Source of the DNA: Phyllobacterium zundukense
GTDB taxonomy: Bacteria; Pseudomonadota; Alphaproteobacteria; Rhizobiales; Rhizobiaceae
NCBI RefSeq assembly: GCF_025452195.1
Contig: NZ_CP104973.1
Span: 2,153,001-2,217,000 of the forward strand
Length of the DNA: 64,000 nucleotides
Direction: 5' to 3'
The position numbers were made by a program, and so were the translations under genes. The notes under the pieces were generated by a model. That model had not been told where the DNA came from and ran no database searches. It worked only from the letters and a program-made list of their open reading frames with translations. How positions within the stretch are numbered: position 1 is the stretch's first letter; each line of letters opens with the position of its first letter. Positions 38,585 to 47,326 of the stretch are shown here, piece by piece.

Positions 38585-40156
38585 TCAGATCGTTTTCGCG
38601 GCCATCTCCTTGGCAATGTAGTCCGCTTGGCGAATTGCAAGACTGACGATGGTGAGCGTCGGGTTTTCCGCGCCACCGGTGGTGAACTGGCTACCATCGG
38701 AGACGAACAGATTCTTGATGTCGTGGCTTTGGCCGTGCTTGTTCACCACTCCATCTTTCGCTTTTTCGCTCATGCGATTTGTTCCAAGATTATGTGTTGA
38801 CGGGTAGGGCGGCGTCGGGAAGACGCGGGTTGCGCCAACGGCCGCGTATAGAGCCTTGCCCTGTTCGTAGGCATGGTTTCGCATGGCTATATCGTTCTTA
38901 TGGTCGCTGAAGTTCACATTGGCGATGGGCAGGCCGTACTTATCCTTCTCATCCTTGTGCAAGGTGATCCGGTTGTCTTCCTGCGGCATGTCTTCACCAA
39001 CGATCCATAGACCGGCCATATTCACATATTGGTCGAGCGCTGAAGTGAAAGAACGTCCCCAGCCACCTGGATCGAGAAAGGCTGCCATGAACGGCAGTCC
39101 GAGGGACAATGTTTCCATTTCATAACCGCCGACAAATCCCCGTGAAGGATCGTGGCGCGCCTCGTCGCGGATAATGCCCGCCATGGTGGTTCCGCGATAC
39201 ATATGAACCGGCTTTTCAAATATGCCGTATACCGATCCGGTCGTATGGCGCATATAGTTCCGGCCGACCTGGCCGGATGAATTGGCAAGACCATTGGGGA
39301 ACGTGCTGGATTCGGAATTAAGCAATAGGCGTGGGCTTTCGATCGAATTGCCGGCAACGGCGACGATACGGGCCTTCTGCAACTGCTGCTTGCCATCTTT
39401 ATCCGTGTAGAGAACGCCAGTTACCTTGCCGCTCTTGTCGTGTTCGATCTTCTGGGCCATGGACTTCGGACGAACTTCAAGCTTGCCCGTCTTTTCGCCC
39501 TTTGGAATTTCCGTATAGAGCGTCGACCACTTGGCACCCCACTTGCAGCCCTGGAAACAGAATCCGGTCTGCTGGCAGGACATGCGGTCGTCGCGCTCGG
39601 CAGAATTGATAGCCATATTGCCCGTATGGCACTCCTTGTAGCCAAGCTTGTCGGCACCAGCTTTGAGCACTTTGAAATTATTGTTGCCTGGCAGACCTGC
39701 AATCCCATTGGTGCGGGTTACGCCCATCTTGTCTTCCGCTTTGGCGTAATAAGGTTCAAGTTCTGCCAGTGTGATTGGCCAATCGAGCAGGCTTGCGCCT
39801 TTTACTTTGCCGTAGTGGGTCAGCGCCTTGAATTCATGGTCCTGAAAACGAAGCGAAGCACCAGCCCAGTGGGTCGTCGATCCGCCGACGGATTTGACGA
39901 TCCAGGCGGGAAGGTTGGGGAAATCCTTGGCGACACGCCAATCGCCGGAAGTAGTCCGTTTGTCGACCCAGGCAAGCTGGCCGAAACTGTCCCATTCATT
40001 GTTGGTGAAGTCTTCATATTCGTGACGGGCGCCGGCTTCCAGAATGACGACGTCAATGCCTTTTTGTGCGAGTTCGTTGCCGAGCGTTCCGCCGCCCGCG
40101 CCAGAACCGATGATGACGACGACACTGTCGTCCTTAAGATCATAAGGTGCAGCCAT
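38585..40156 (-). CDS. GMC family oxidoreductase (gluconate 2-dehydrogenase-like large subunit)
   Basis: A 523-residue FAD enzyme. VVVIIGSGAGGGTLGNELA is the FAD-binding dinucleotide fold, GGSTTHWAGASLR the GMC motif, AGNSIESPRLLLNS the second GMC signature. The C-terminal STHNLGTNRM and FVSDGSQFTTGGAENPTLTI hold the likely catalytic His/Asn. The cysteine cluster RMSCQQTGFCFQGCKWGA is typical of 3-keto-sugar and gluconate dehydrogenase large subunits. It follows a gluconate dehydrogenase subunit-3-like gene by 42 nt. The sugar substrate is not known. Confidence 0.9.
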   Translation of the reverse strand: MAAPYDLKDDSVVVIIGSGAGGGTLGNELAQKGIDVVILEAGARHEYEDFTNNEWDSFGQLAWVDKRTTSGDWRVAKDFPNLPAWIVKSVGGSTTHWAGASLRFQDHEFKALTHYGKVKGASLLDWPITLAELEPYYAKAEDKMGVTRTNGIAGLPGNNNFKVLKAGADKLGYKECHTGNMAINSAERDDRMSCQQTGFCFQGCKWGAKWSTLYTEIPKGEKTGKLEVRPKSMAQKIEHDKSGKVTGVLYTDKDGKQQLQKARIVAVAGNSIESPRLLLNSESSTFPNGLANSSGQVGRNYMRHTTGSVYGIFEKPVHMYRGTTMAGIIRDEARHDPSRGFVGGYEMETLSLGLPFMAAFLDPGGWGRSFTSALDQYVNMAGLWIVGEDMPQEDNRITLHKDEKDKYGLPIANVNFSDHKNDIAMRNHAYEQGKALYAAVGATRVFPTPPYPSTHNLGTNRMSEKAKDGVVNKHGQSHDIKNLFVSDGSQFTTGGAENPTLTIVSLAIRQADYIAKEMAAKTI

Positions 40157-40198
40157 GGTTTCCTCCCATTAGCTTAAAGTTCTTTGATTGCGCGCTAT

Positions 40199-40771
40199 TC
40201 ACAGCCATTCGATGTCACCGAAGCCGCGGGCGATATAGCCGCCCTTCGAATAGGACTCGCCTTCATAACCAAACAGCGGCCAGATCTGCTCCTGATTGTA
40301 GAGGCCGGTGACAAGCCCGCCGCGAACGGTCTGAAAGAATGGAGTGTCTTCAACTTTTCTAAGGATGGCCAGACGGTCATCTTCCCACCCAAGACCGATA
40401 TAGCCGCCTTTGCCAGCGCGCTTGTCTAGATCGGCAATGCCGTCTTCGATCATCTTCTTGGTCTTGGGGTCCTCTCCTGCCTTGGCGTCATAGGGCTTGA
40501 CTGCGATGGCATAGAAGCGGTCCGGAATATGGTCATGCGGATAGATATCGCGCGCCAGCTGGATCAGAGTCGCCATTGTTTTTGGCTTGAGATGGGATGC
40601 CTCAAGACCCCAGGCGAATTGTGGATGGATAATCGAACTGCCGCTGATGACGAGAATGGCGCCGAGGCTGACCGTACCGCTCTTCAATAGATCGCGGCGG
40701 GATAATCCTTGTTTTTCAATTGGTTCCGGCGTATCCGGTGCCGCCGTCTTGCGGTTGAAGATGGTAACCAT
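40199..40771 (-). CDS. Gluconate 2-dehydrogenase subunit 3 family protein
   Basis: A 190-residue protein with a Tat signal (LSRRDLLKSGTVSLGAILVI) near residues 23-42. The rest (LARDIYPHDHIPDRFYAIAV and VRGGLVTGLYNQEQIWPLFG) matches subunit 3, which accompanies the FAD subunit through Tat export. The start at 40771 has GGGAGGAAG upstream; the frame to 40858 is less likely. No cytochrome c subunit is encoded nearby. Confidence 0.88.
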   Translation of the reverse strand: MVTIFNRKTAAPDTPEPIEKQGLSRRDLLKSGTVSLGAILVISGSSIIHPQFAWGLEASHLKPKTMATLIQLARDIYPHDHIPDRFYAIAVKPYDAKAGEDPKTKKMIEDGIADLDKRAGKGGYIGLGWEDDRLAILRKVEDTPFFQTVRGGLVTGLYNQEQIWPLFGYEGESYSKGGYIARGFGDIEWL

Positions 40772-40867
40772 GGACTTCCTCCCTTGCTTGCTATCGGCAT
40801 TCCGGCGGGAATTTCCGTCGGATGCCCTTGCTGGCTCATGGCGTTCCTCCCACGCCATTGGCCGGTA

Positions 40868-41263
40868 TTACAAATACCGGCCTTGTCGTTCCAAAACCTC
40901 GATCTTGTAGCCATCCGGATCTTCGACGAAAAAGAACCGAGCCAGCATTGTGCCTTCGCGTTTGAATTCCACGATATCGCGAATCTTGAGTTGCTGTTCC
41001 TTCATGCGCACGTGCTCGGCGTCGAGGTCGTCGACACTAAAGGCTAGATGGCCATAGCCATCGCCAAGTTCGTAAGGCTCGGTGCGCCCCTTGTTGATGG
41101 TCAGCTCAAGTTCGAAATCCGTCTCGCTGTTTCGCAAATAGACCAGGGTGAAATTGTCGAAATCGAGCCTGTCCGCTACGTCCAGACCGAATGCAGACTT
41201 ATAGAATGATCTCGACTTCTCTTCGTCGAGCACACGGATCATGGAATGAATGGCTTTTGCCAA
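40868..41263 (-). CDS. gloA: Glyoxalase I (lactoylglutathione lyase)
   Basis: A 131-residue VOC-fold protein. IHSMIRVLDEEKSRSFYKSA, FTLVYLRNSETDFELELTIN, GYGHLAFSVDDLDAEH and the C-terminal FFVEDPDGYKIEVLER carry the metal His/Glu pairs (H in HSMIR, E in FELEL, H in GHLAF, E in IEVLER). It converts the methylglyoxal-glutathione hemithioacetal to lactoylglutathione. A TTG start at 41263 has GGAGGAGC 5 nt upstream. It lies upstream of the dehydrogenase genes on the same strand. Confidence 0.93.
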   Translation of the reverse strand: MAKAIHSMIRVLDEEKSRSFYKSAFGLDVADRLDFDNFTLVYLRNSETDFELELTINKGRTEPYELGDGYGHLAFSVDDLDAEHVRMKEQQLKIRDIVEFKREGTMLARFFFVEDPDGYKIEVLERQGRYL

Positions 41264-41482
41264 AAGCTCCTCCTAACGAACGATACACCGCCCGAAAACT
41301 ATTGTTGCAGTGTCAGGGCTTGTCGGTGATTATGAGCTTGGGAGAACAGAAGTGGTGGCAATCGGCTACCACACCGCGATACGAGCGGAATAATTTTTGC
41401 CCATGGTGCACTGATGTGCAAAATACCACCTTTGCGTATGGGTGGCGAGTATCATCAGGTCTCTGGAAGGGAGGTTCTTGGA

Positions 41483-41803
41483 ATGTGTAAAGTATTTGCA
41501 GAACAGGATCCGCAAGGCTATCGGCAGATCAATCGTTCTGTACGCATCGGCGGGCATTCGACAAGCATTCAACTCGAGGCAACGTTCTGGAAACTACTCG
41601 ACGAGATCGCCGGGAGCCAGAATATGACGACACCGCGGTTCATCTCCACTCTCTATGACGAGGCACTGCAGGCGCAAGGAGAGATTCCGAATTTTGCGTC
41701 AATGCTTCGCACCACATGCGCGCTCTATCTGCGCGGTGCGCAGACGTGCCCGGAAACAGTAGTTGGGAAGAACCAAACTCTGATTGGCGAACATGCTGCC
41801 TAG
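41483..41803 (+). CDS. Ribbon-helix-helix domain protein
   Basis: A 106-residue protein. The ribbon-helix-helix part (NRSVRIGGHSTSIQLEATFW, then KLLDEIAGSQNMTTPRFIS) matches the RHH_4-type family seen in this order. This is a small DNA-binding fold, so it may be a repressor of an unknown target. The start at 41483 has GGGAGG upstream. Its stop overlaps the histidine-kinase stop on the other strand (41800-41803). Confidence 0.8.
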   Translation: MCKVFAEQDPQGYRQINRSVRIGGHSTSIQLEATFWKLLDEIAGSQNMTTPRFISTLYDEALQAQGEIPNFASMLRTTCALYLRGAQTCPETVVGKNQTLIGEHAA

Positions 41804-43212
41804 GCAGGAATTCTGACAACTGCCCTCAAGCCTCCGGCGGGGCTGTCATCGAGGACAATGTCCCCGCCATGACTGCGCGCGATATCCAGTGCTATTGCGA
41901 GGCCAAGTCCTGTTCCGCTTGAATCCTGATTGCGTGCTTCATCCAGCCGGAAGAATGGCTTGAACACCTCATCACGCATTTCTTTTCGTATCCCTGGCCC
42001 ATCGTCGTCGATCGTTATGGTCAGCCATCCGTCACGGTGATCCGCAGCAACGGACACGTTTTTCGCGTAGCGGAATGAATTCGATACCAGATTGGAAATC
42101 AGGCGGGAGAACGCATTCGGCCTAACCTGTATTTCCGGCTCACCCCGGATTTTCGACGTGAAGCCGCGTTCGAGAAGGATTCCTTCTTCCTTCAGCTTGC
42201 CGAATAAGCGCTCCAGATTGAAGTTGCCGGTCTCTTCCTCTGCCTCGCTGCGCGCGAAGGCGAGATAGCCCTCAAGCATCGATTGCATATCTTCGATGTC
42301 CTGCTCCATAGCTTCCGTGTCGACCCTGTTGCCGACGAGAGCGAGCTGGAGCTTGAAGCGGGTCAGGATCGTACGCAGGTCATGGCTGACGCCACTCAAC
42401 ATCGTCGTGCGCTGCTCGATTTGCCGCTCGATGCGCTCGCGCATGACGATAAAAGCTGCGCCGGCCCTACGTACCTCTTCTGCGCCGCGCGGTTTGAAGT
42501 CAGGCGGGCCGGCGCGGCCCTTGCCGAAACTGTCGGCGGCGGTGGCAAGTTGTTGAATTGGCTTGATCTGGTTACGCAGGAAAAGGATAGCGATGGCAAG
42601 CAAAACGAGGGCGGAGCCCGCCATCCAGACAAGGAATATCAGCGTGTTGGATGCGTAGGCCTGGCTGCGGCGTGCGAAGACCCGGAGAACCTTGTTGTCG
42701 AGCTGAATGCGGATTTCGACCAGATCGGAATCGCCGATCGTATCGATCCAGAAAGGGCGGTTGATTTGCTTGGTGATCTCTTCGCTCAGAATACTATCGA
42801 GAATTGAGAAGAAGGGCTTAGGCCCAGGTGCGGGCAGGGGATCGGCGGGCAGGATGGAAATATTGAGCGATAGTCTTTCGCGCGAAATGCGGATCAGGTT
42901 TTCGTAGGCGGGATCTTGAGGATAAGTCTCCATGAGATCGATAATACCGGCAATATCGCGCACAACAGCCGTCGACAGGCGCTGTGTCACGGTCTGCCAA
43001 TGGCGTTCCATGAAAACAAAGGCGATCAGCGATTGCAGTAAGACCATGGGAGCAATGATGATAATCAGTGAGCGCGCGTAGAGCCGCTTGGGCATCCAGT
43101 GCGCCAACCAGCGCGTGAATCTTCGCCAAGGGCCCAGCAACGTACTTCGCCGACGCCGCCAGTGGCGCTTCCTGACTGCCAATGCGCGTTTCGCGGTATC
43201 CGTCGGTGCCAT
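41800..43212 (-). CDS. EnvZ-like sensor histidine kinase
   Basis: A 470-residue kinase. Two membrane helices (about 47-67 and 189-212) flank a periplasmic sensing part. A HAMP linker follows. The phosphoacceptor His277 is in GVSHDLRT, and the ATPase domain has NLVSNSFRYA (N box), DDDGPGI (G1) and GTGLGLAIA (G2). It is downstream of an OmpR-type regulator, 39 nt away on the same strand. The signal is unknown. Confidence 0.93.
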   Translation of the reverse strand: MAPTDTAKRALAVRKRHWRRRRSTLLGPWRRFTRWLAHWMPKRLYARSLIIIIAPMVLLQSLIAFVFMERHWQTVTQRLSTAVVRDIAGIIDLMETYPQDPAYENLIRISRERLSLNISILPADPLPAPGPKPFFSILDSILSEEITKQINRPFWIDTIGDSDLVEIRIQLDNKVLRVFARRSQAYASNTLIFLVWMAGSALVLLAIAILFLRNQIKPIQQLATAADSFGKGRAGPPDFKPRGAEEVRRAGAAFIVMRERIERQIEQRTTMLSGVSHDLRTILTRFKLQLALVGNRVDTEAMEQDIEDMQSMLEGYLAFARSEAEEETGNFNLERLFGKLKEEGILLERGFTSKIRGEPEIQVRPNAFSRLISNLVSNSFRYAKNVSVAADHRDGWLTITIDDDGPGIRKEMRDEVFKPFFRLDEARNQDSSGTGLGLAIALDIARSHGGDIVLDDSPAGGLRAVVRIPA

Positions 43213-43251
43213 CTATCCAGTATCCGCTTGCGCATTGAAATGGGCGGATCG

Positions 43252-43953
43252 CTACTCCACGCTTAGTTTATAGCCGACGCCCCGCACCGTCTGCAACCAA
43301 ACTGGGTTTGCCGGATCATTTTCAATCTTGCGGCGCAGGCGGTTTATCTGCACGTCGATCGTCCGCTCGCCCACATCGCCTTCCTGTCCGGTCAATTCGT
43401 GACGTGGGACGGTTTCACCGGCGCGTGCGGCGAAAATTGCCATTATATCCTGCTCGCGGTCTGTCAGTCGGATCATTTCACCCGAGCGCTTGAGTTCGCG
43501 CTTCGCGATGACGAATGTGTAGGGACCAAAGACGATCTGCTCGATCTTTGCTTGCGTTGCCGGGGCGCCGCGCCGAAGGATGTTGTTGATCCGCAGGATC
43601 AGCTCGCGCGGATCAAAAGGCTTTGGCAGGTAATCATCGGCGCCTGCTTCCAGGCCGGTGATACGACTGTCCGTTTCCGAGAGCGCCGTGAGCATGAGGA
43701 TTGGTACGTTCTTTTCCTGACGCAGCGACTGGGTCAGTGCAACGCCGCTTTCTCCTGGCATCATCACGTCGAGGATCAGAAGGTCGTAGTCGATCCCGGC
43801 CAGCTTGCGTCGAGCTTCATCCGCGTTGGCGGCCACCGTAATGCGAAAACCGCTGCCGCTAAGATATTGCGACAGTAGATTTCGAATTCGGGTGTCGTCA
43901 TCGATAATAAGCAGGTGTGGCGCATCGTCTGAAAGTAGCAGTTCGTCACTCAC
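43252..43953 (-). CDS. OmpR-family response regulator (PetR-like)
   Basis: A 233-residue regulator. The receiver has the acidic pair in LLIIDDDTRIR, phosphorylation site Asp62 in LLILDVMMPG, and the Lys in YLPKPF. The winged-helix output domain ends with RTIDVQINRLRRKIENDP and VRGVGYKL. Order (MarR gene, then this, then kinase) matches the petP-petR arrangement of alphaproteobacteria; PetR in Rhodobacter acts on the cytochrome bc1 genes, so a link to petABC is possible but inferred. Confidence 0.92.
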   Translation of the reverse strand: MSDELLLSDDAPHLLIIDDDTRIRNLLSQYLSGSGFRITVAANADEARRKLAGIDYDLLILDVMMPGESGVALTQSLRQEKNVPILMLTALSETDSRITGLEAGADDYLPKPFDPRELILRINNILRRGAPATQAKIEQIVFGPYTFVIAKRELKRSGEMIRLTDREQDIMAIFAARAGETVPRHELTGQEGDVGERTIDVQINRLRRKIENDPANPVWLQTVRGVGYKLSVE

Positions 43954-44009
43954 TAAGTATTACTCCTTTTTTCGTGGACATTAGCACCACCCATCTCCAG
44001 TAATTGACT

Positions 44010-44513
44010 CTATCCTGCCTTCGGCAAGCTGTCGATCTGTTGCCATTGCGTGGGATTCACCATCGCCCTAAGAAAATGTTCAATCACTGACCGGTCGGGA
44101 AGACCGATCTGTTCCAATGCACTGGTAATGCGGCGTGATTGCGGTGCTGCGAGCTCCAGTGCCAACTCGCGACCTTTCGGGGTTGGGTAGAGTTCTCGCT
44201 GGCGCCTGTCACGGGGCCCTGGAATCTGAACAACATGCCCCGTATCGATAAGTTGCTTTAGCACGCGAGCAAGACTTTGCTTGGTGATCTGCAAAACATC
44301 CAGCAATTCCGCGACAGTCATCCCCGGCTTGCGATTGATGAAATAGAGCACGCGGTGGTGGGCGCGGCCGAATTCAAGCTTCTCCAGTATCATGTCTGGA
44401 TCAGCGGTGAAGTCGCGATAGGCAAAGAAAAACAGCTCGATGATATCGAGTTGACTTGCATCTTTTTGGGTTAGGGCTGTCTCAATATGCCGCTCTGGTG
44501 TATAAGATTTCAT
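44010..44513 (-). CDS. MarR-family transcriptional regulator (PetP-like)
   Basis: A 167-residue winged-helix regulator. AHHRVLYFINRKPGMTVAEL, LQITKQSLARVLKQLIDTGH and the wing PGPRDRRQRELYPTPKGREL are MarR hallmarks. It is divergent from ilvE and first in a run with the response regulator and kinase genes. It is 56 nt from the regulator gene, so it may be co-transcribed. Confidence 0.9.
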   Translation of the reverse strand: MKSYTPERHIETALTQKDASQLDIIELFFFAYRDFTADPDMILEKLEFGRAHHRVLYFINRKPGMTVAELLDVLQITKQSLARVLKQLIDTGHVVQIPGPRDRRQRELYPTPKGRELALELAAPQSRRITSALEQIGLPDRSVIEHFLRAMVNPTQWQQIDSLPKAG

Positions 44514-44760
44514 GCAATGTTCCCGCTCTTGTTGAAAATATGTCAGTCATGTTGACTTAATTTTAGACTGCTGATAATTTTTGACAAGCTGTTGGCCACA
44601 TTTTGAATTGAACGAAAAGCCAATAGGTGTTTCAGAGACATTTTTCTCGTTCAAACGCTTATTGTGGTGTGGGTAATGGTACACCAATTGGCAACCGGGA
44701 CCAGTTGGTGAACATATCAGACCCGCAAAATTATCAGGAAACAAACGCCTGGAGGAAAAC

Positions 44761-45651
44761 ATGGCATCCGTTCCATTCGACCAGCTTGAAGGTTATATCT
44801 GGATGAACGGCGAATTCGTTCGCTGGGCGGACGCAAAGGTCCATGTGCTGACCCATGGCTTGCATTACGCCAGTTCGGTTTTTGAGGGTGAGCGCGCTTA
44901 TGGCGGCGAGATATTCAAACTCAACGAGCACACCGAGCGCCTGCATGAGTCTGCACGCATTCTTGGCTTCAAAATCCCCTATACCGTTGAAGAACTAAAC
45001 GACGCGAGCTGCAAACTGTTGGCGAAACAAGGCTTCCAGGATGCCTATATCCGGCCTGTAGCCTGGCGCGGTAGTGAGTCAATGGGCGTTTCTGCCCAAG
45101 CAAACAAGATCAACGTCGCCATCGCTATCTGGCAGTGGCCAAGTTATTTCGATCCGGCCCAGAAGCTCAAGGGCATCCGCCTGGATCTCGCGGAATATCG
45201 CCGTCCTGACCCAAGAACCGCGCCATCGAAATCCAAGGCAGCGGGTCTATATATGATATGCACGATCTCCAAGCATGCGGCGGAGGCAAAGGGGTATGCT
45301 GACGCACTCATGCTCGATTGGCGTGGACAAGTTGCTGAAGCAACCGGCGCGAACGTGTTTTTCGTCAAGGACGGAGTTATTCATACGCCGATCCCCGATT
45401 GCTTCCTCGATGGCATTACGCGCCGGACAGTCATCGATTTGGCAAAGCGCCGCGGTTATGAAGTTGTCGAGCGTGTTATCATGCCCGAAGAACTGGAGGC
45501 TTTCGAGCAGTGCTTCCTGACCGGCACAGCCGCAGAAGTTACGCCAGTGGCGGAAATTGGCCCTTACCGTTTCACCGTTGGTGAGATCGCAGCTAATCTG
45601 ATGAATGATTACGCAGCAGAAGTAATGCCAAAGAAAGCCGCAGCTGAGTAA
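44761..45651 (+). CDS. ilvE: Branched-chain amino acid aminotransferase
   Basis: A 296-residue class IV PLP enzyme. HVLTHGLHYASSVFEGERAY and the lysine in SKSKAAGLYM (likely Lys159) that binds PLP are present. VAEATGANVFFVKDGVIHTP and LTGTAAEVTPVAEIGPYRF are typical. It interconverts branched-chain 2-oxo acids and Leu/Ile/Val with glutamate. It starts after CTGGAGGAAA and is followed by a strong hairpin. Confidence 0.95.
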   Translation: MASVPFDQLEGYIWMNGEFVRWADAKVHVLTHGLHYASSVFEGERAYGGEIFKLNEHTERLHESARILGFKIPYTVEELNDASCKLLAKQGFQDAYIRPVAWRGSESMGVSAQANKINVAIAIWQWPSYFDPAQKLKGIRLDLAEYRRPDPRTAPSKSKAAGLYMICTISKHAAEAKGYADALMLDWRGQVAEATGANVFFVKDGVIHTPIPDCFLDGITRRTVIDLAKRRGYEVVERVIMPEELEAFEQCFLTGTAAEVTPVAEIGPYRFTVGEIAANLMNDYAAEVMPKKAAAE

Positions 45652-45674
45652 CAGCTGGCTAAAACGAAGAAGTG

Positions 45675-45706
45675 AACTTGATACCTGCGCTATGAGGTAT
45701 CAAGTT
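45675..45706 (+). terminator. Hairpin terminator after ilvE
   Basis: AACTTGATACCT and AGGTATCAAGTT form a perfect 12-bp stem with an 8-nt loop, followed by GTTT. It lies 23 nt after the ilvE stop. Confidence 0.8.
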
Positions 45707-45785
45707 GTTTGACATTGATTAAAACTTAGTCATCATGATGCATGTCAGGCATGAGTCTGGCATGAAACGTTGACGGGGTACAATC

Positions 45786-46097
45786 ATGGAAGCGCTTCTT
45801 CCTATTATTATCCAGCTTATCTCGGGTGGTGTCGGCGGAAATATTGTCGGCGGTCTTCTAAAAAACCTGAGTCTAGGCACGACCGGAAACACAGTTGCTG
45901 GTGGTATCGGCGGCCTTATTGGTGGTTACCTGACGCAATTCCTTGGCGCCGGCGGTGCCGAGGTGGTAGCAAATGCAGCGGCGTCCTCCGGGCTTGATAT
46001 CGGGTCGATCATCGGTCAGGTAGCTGGCGGTGGTGTCGGTGGCATCATCTTGACTGCAATTGTCGGCTTCATCAAGAATTCGATGGCAAAGGCCTGA
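45786..46097 (+). CDS. Glycine-rich small membrane protein
   Basis: A 103-residue protein with many GG and GxxxG pairs: LISGGVGGNIVGGLLKN, NTVAGGIGGLIGGYLTQFLG and GQVAGGGVGGIILTAIVGFI. Two to four hydrophobic stretches separate them, so it is likely an inner-membrane or membrane-associating peptide with glycine-zipper character. No family was recognised. It sits alone with a terminator after it. Confidence 0.75.
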   Translation: MEALLPIIIQLISGGVGGNIVGGLLKNLSLGTTGNTVAGGIGGLIGGYLTQFLGAGGAEVVANAAASSGLDIGSIIGQVAGGGVGGIILTAIVGFIKNSMAKA

Positions 46098-46131
46098 TCG
46101 ATATCATCAACAACGAAATCAACGGTTTTCT

Positions 46132-46156
46132 AGGGCGGCACACGGCCGCCCTTTTC
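46132..46156 (+). terminator. Rho-independent terminator
   Basis: AGGGCGGC and GCCGCCCT form an 8-bp stem around ACACG, followed by TTTC, after the glycine-rich protein gene. Confidence 0.8.
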
Positions 46157-46216
46157 ATTTGAGTATTTATTGTCCTACATATTGATCGAGTAATGTATCG
46201 CACAGGGTTTGGTAAC

Positions 46217-46864
46217 ATGGGACAATTGCAGGCCGGTATTATACCCGTCACGGCCTTCCAGCAGAATTGCACGATCCTTTTTGACAGCGAGGACAAGCAT
46301 GGCGTGCTCGTTGATCCGGGCGGCGACAACGATCAAATATTGAATGCAATCCGTTCAAACGGCCTCATGATCGAGGCAATCTGGATTACACACGGGCATA
46401 TCGATCATGCTGCCGGCGCAATGGATATGAAGGATGCGCTTGGCGTCGAAATTATCGGGCCAAATGAAGCGGATCGGTTTCTGTTGGACAGCCTTGAATC
46501 CAAGGCACTGAAATATGGCGTCAAGGACAAGGTCCGCAATTGTGTGCCGGATCGCTGGCTGAACGATGGCGATACCGTATTTTTCGGATCGCATATCTTC
46601 GAAGTATTGCATTGTCCGGGTCATGCACCTGGCCATGTCGTTTATTTTAACAGGGCGGCGAAATTTGCACATGTTGGCGACGTGCTCTTCAACGGTTCGG
46701 TGGGGCGAACAGACCTGGAGGGCGGCGATCATACCGCGCTGATCCACTCCATCAAGACCAAGCTCTTACCACTCGGTGACGACATCGGTTTCATCTGCGG
46801 ACATGGCCCCGGAGGCCGCTTTGGCGAAGAACGCCGCACCAACCCATTCTTGAATGAAGCATAA
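46217..46864 (+). CDS. MBL-fold metallo-hydrolase (YcbL/glyoxalase II-like)
   Basis: A 215-residue beta-lactamase-fold enzyme. The metal-binding block is THGHIDHAAG (H-x-H-x-D-H), with LHCPGHAPGHVVYF and HVGDVLFNGSVGRTDL adding the further ligands. The QNCTILFD start and the GHGPGGRFGEERRTNPF end match the YcbL group. Its substrate is likely a thioester such as S-lactoylglutathione, unproved. The ATG at 46217 is preferred over an in-frame one at 46193. Confidence 0.9.
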   Translation: MGQLQAGIIPVTAFQQNCTILFDSEDKHGVLVDPGGDNDQILNAIRSNGLMIEAIWITHGHIDHAAGAMDMKDALGVEIIGPNEADRFLLDSLESKALKYGVKDKVRNCVPDRWLNDGDTVFFGSHIFEVLHCPGHAPGHVVYFNRAAKFAHVGDVLFNGSVGRTDLEGGDHTALIHSIKTKLLPLGDDIGFICGHGPGGRFGEERRTNPFLNEA

Positions 46865-46866
46865 AA

Positions 46867-46890
46867 AAGCCGCCGGATTACCGGCGGCTT
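46867..46890. terminator. Bidirectional hairpin
   Basis: AAGCCGCCGG and CCGGCGGCTT form a perfect 10-bp stem with loop ATTA, preceded by AAAAA. It ends the metallo-hydrolase gene and may also end the convergent BA14K-type gene. Confidence 0.8.
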
Positions 46891-46912
46891 GTCAAACGCG
46901 TCTGATGATAAA

Positions 46913-47326
46913 TCAATTGGCGTTGCAGAAATAATCGCGCCCGTCGTAGCCGCGGAATGTACCCGTTTCGGGATTGAACGAGCGGTAGCGGTCGGCGCAA
47001 TAGCGATACCATGAAGGTGACCAGGGCTGAGCCCCGCCGTAATAACGCGGTGCCACTTCACGATAGACCCGGACCGGGCGGCGATAATAGCCGTCATCAT
47101 AATCGCGGTAGATCGGCTCGGCCGGTTGGGCCAGCGCGCTACCAAGCAAAGCGCCTGCTGCAAGGCCAACTGCGCCGGCCGCCCATGCGTCGCTGTTATT
47201 GTCATGATGGCGATGACGATAGTACCGATCGCCACGCCAGCTGTCGGCGGACGCCGATGTCAGCGGAACCATGACCGTTGCCAATGCAGCGGTTGCAAGA
47301 ACGGCAATCTTCATACCTTTATTCAT
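46913..47326 (-). CDS. BA14K-family small protein
   Basis: A 137-residue protein. A signal peptide (MKIAVLATAALATVMVPLTS) ends near ASADS. A Tyr/Arg-rich region with RYYRHRHHDNN, a hydrophobic stretch WAAGAVGLAAGALLGSALA and a C-terminal CADRYRSFNPETGTFRGYDG block with two cysteines match the Brucella BA14K/lectin-like family. The start at 47326 has AAAGGAGG upstream; the frame stays open far upstream but is not homologous there. Confidence 0.88.
   Translation of the reverse strand: MNKGMKIAVLATAALATVMVPLTSASADSWRGDRYYRHRHHDNNSDAWAAGAVGLAAGALLGSALAQPAEPIYRDYDDGYYRRPVRVYREVAPRYYGGAQPWSPSWYRYCADRYRSFNPETGTFRGYDGRDYFCNAN

Noticed and set aside
46193..46216. Longer start of the metallo-hydrolase
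   Set aside because: The first residues before the ATG at 46217 are not family-like.
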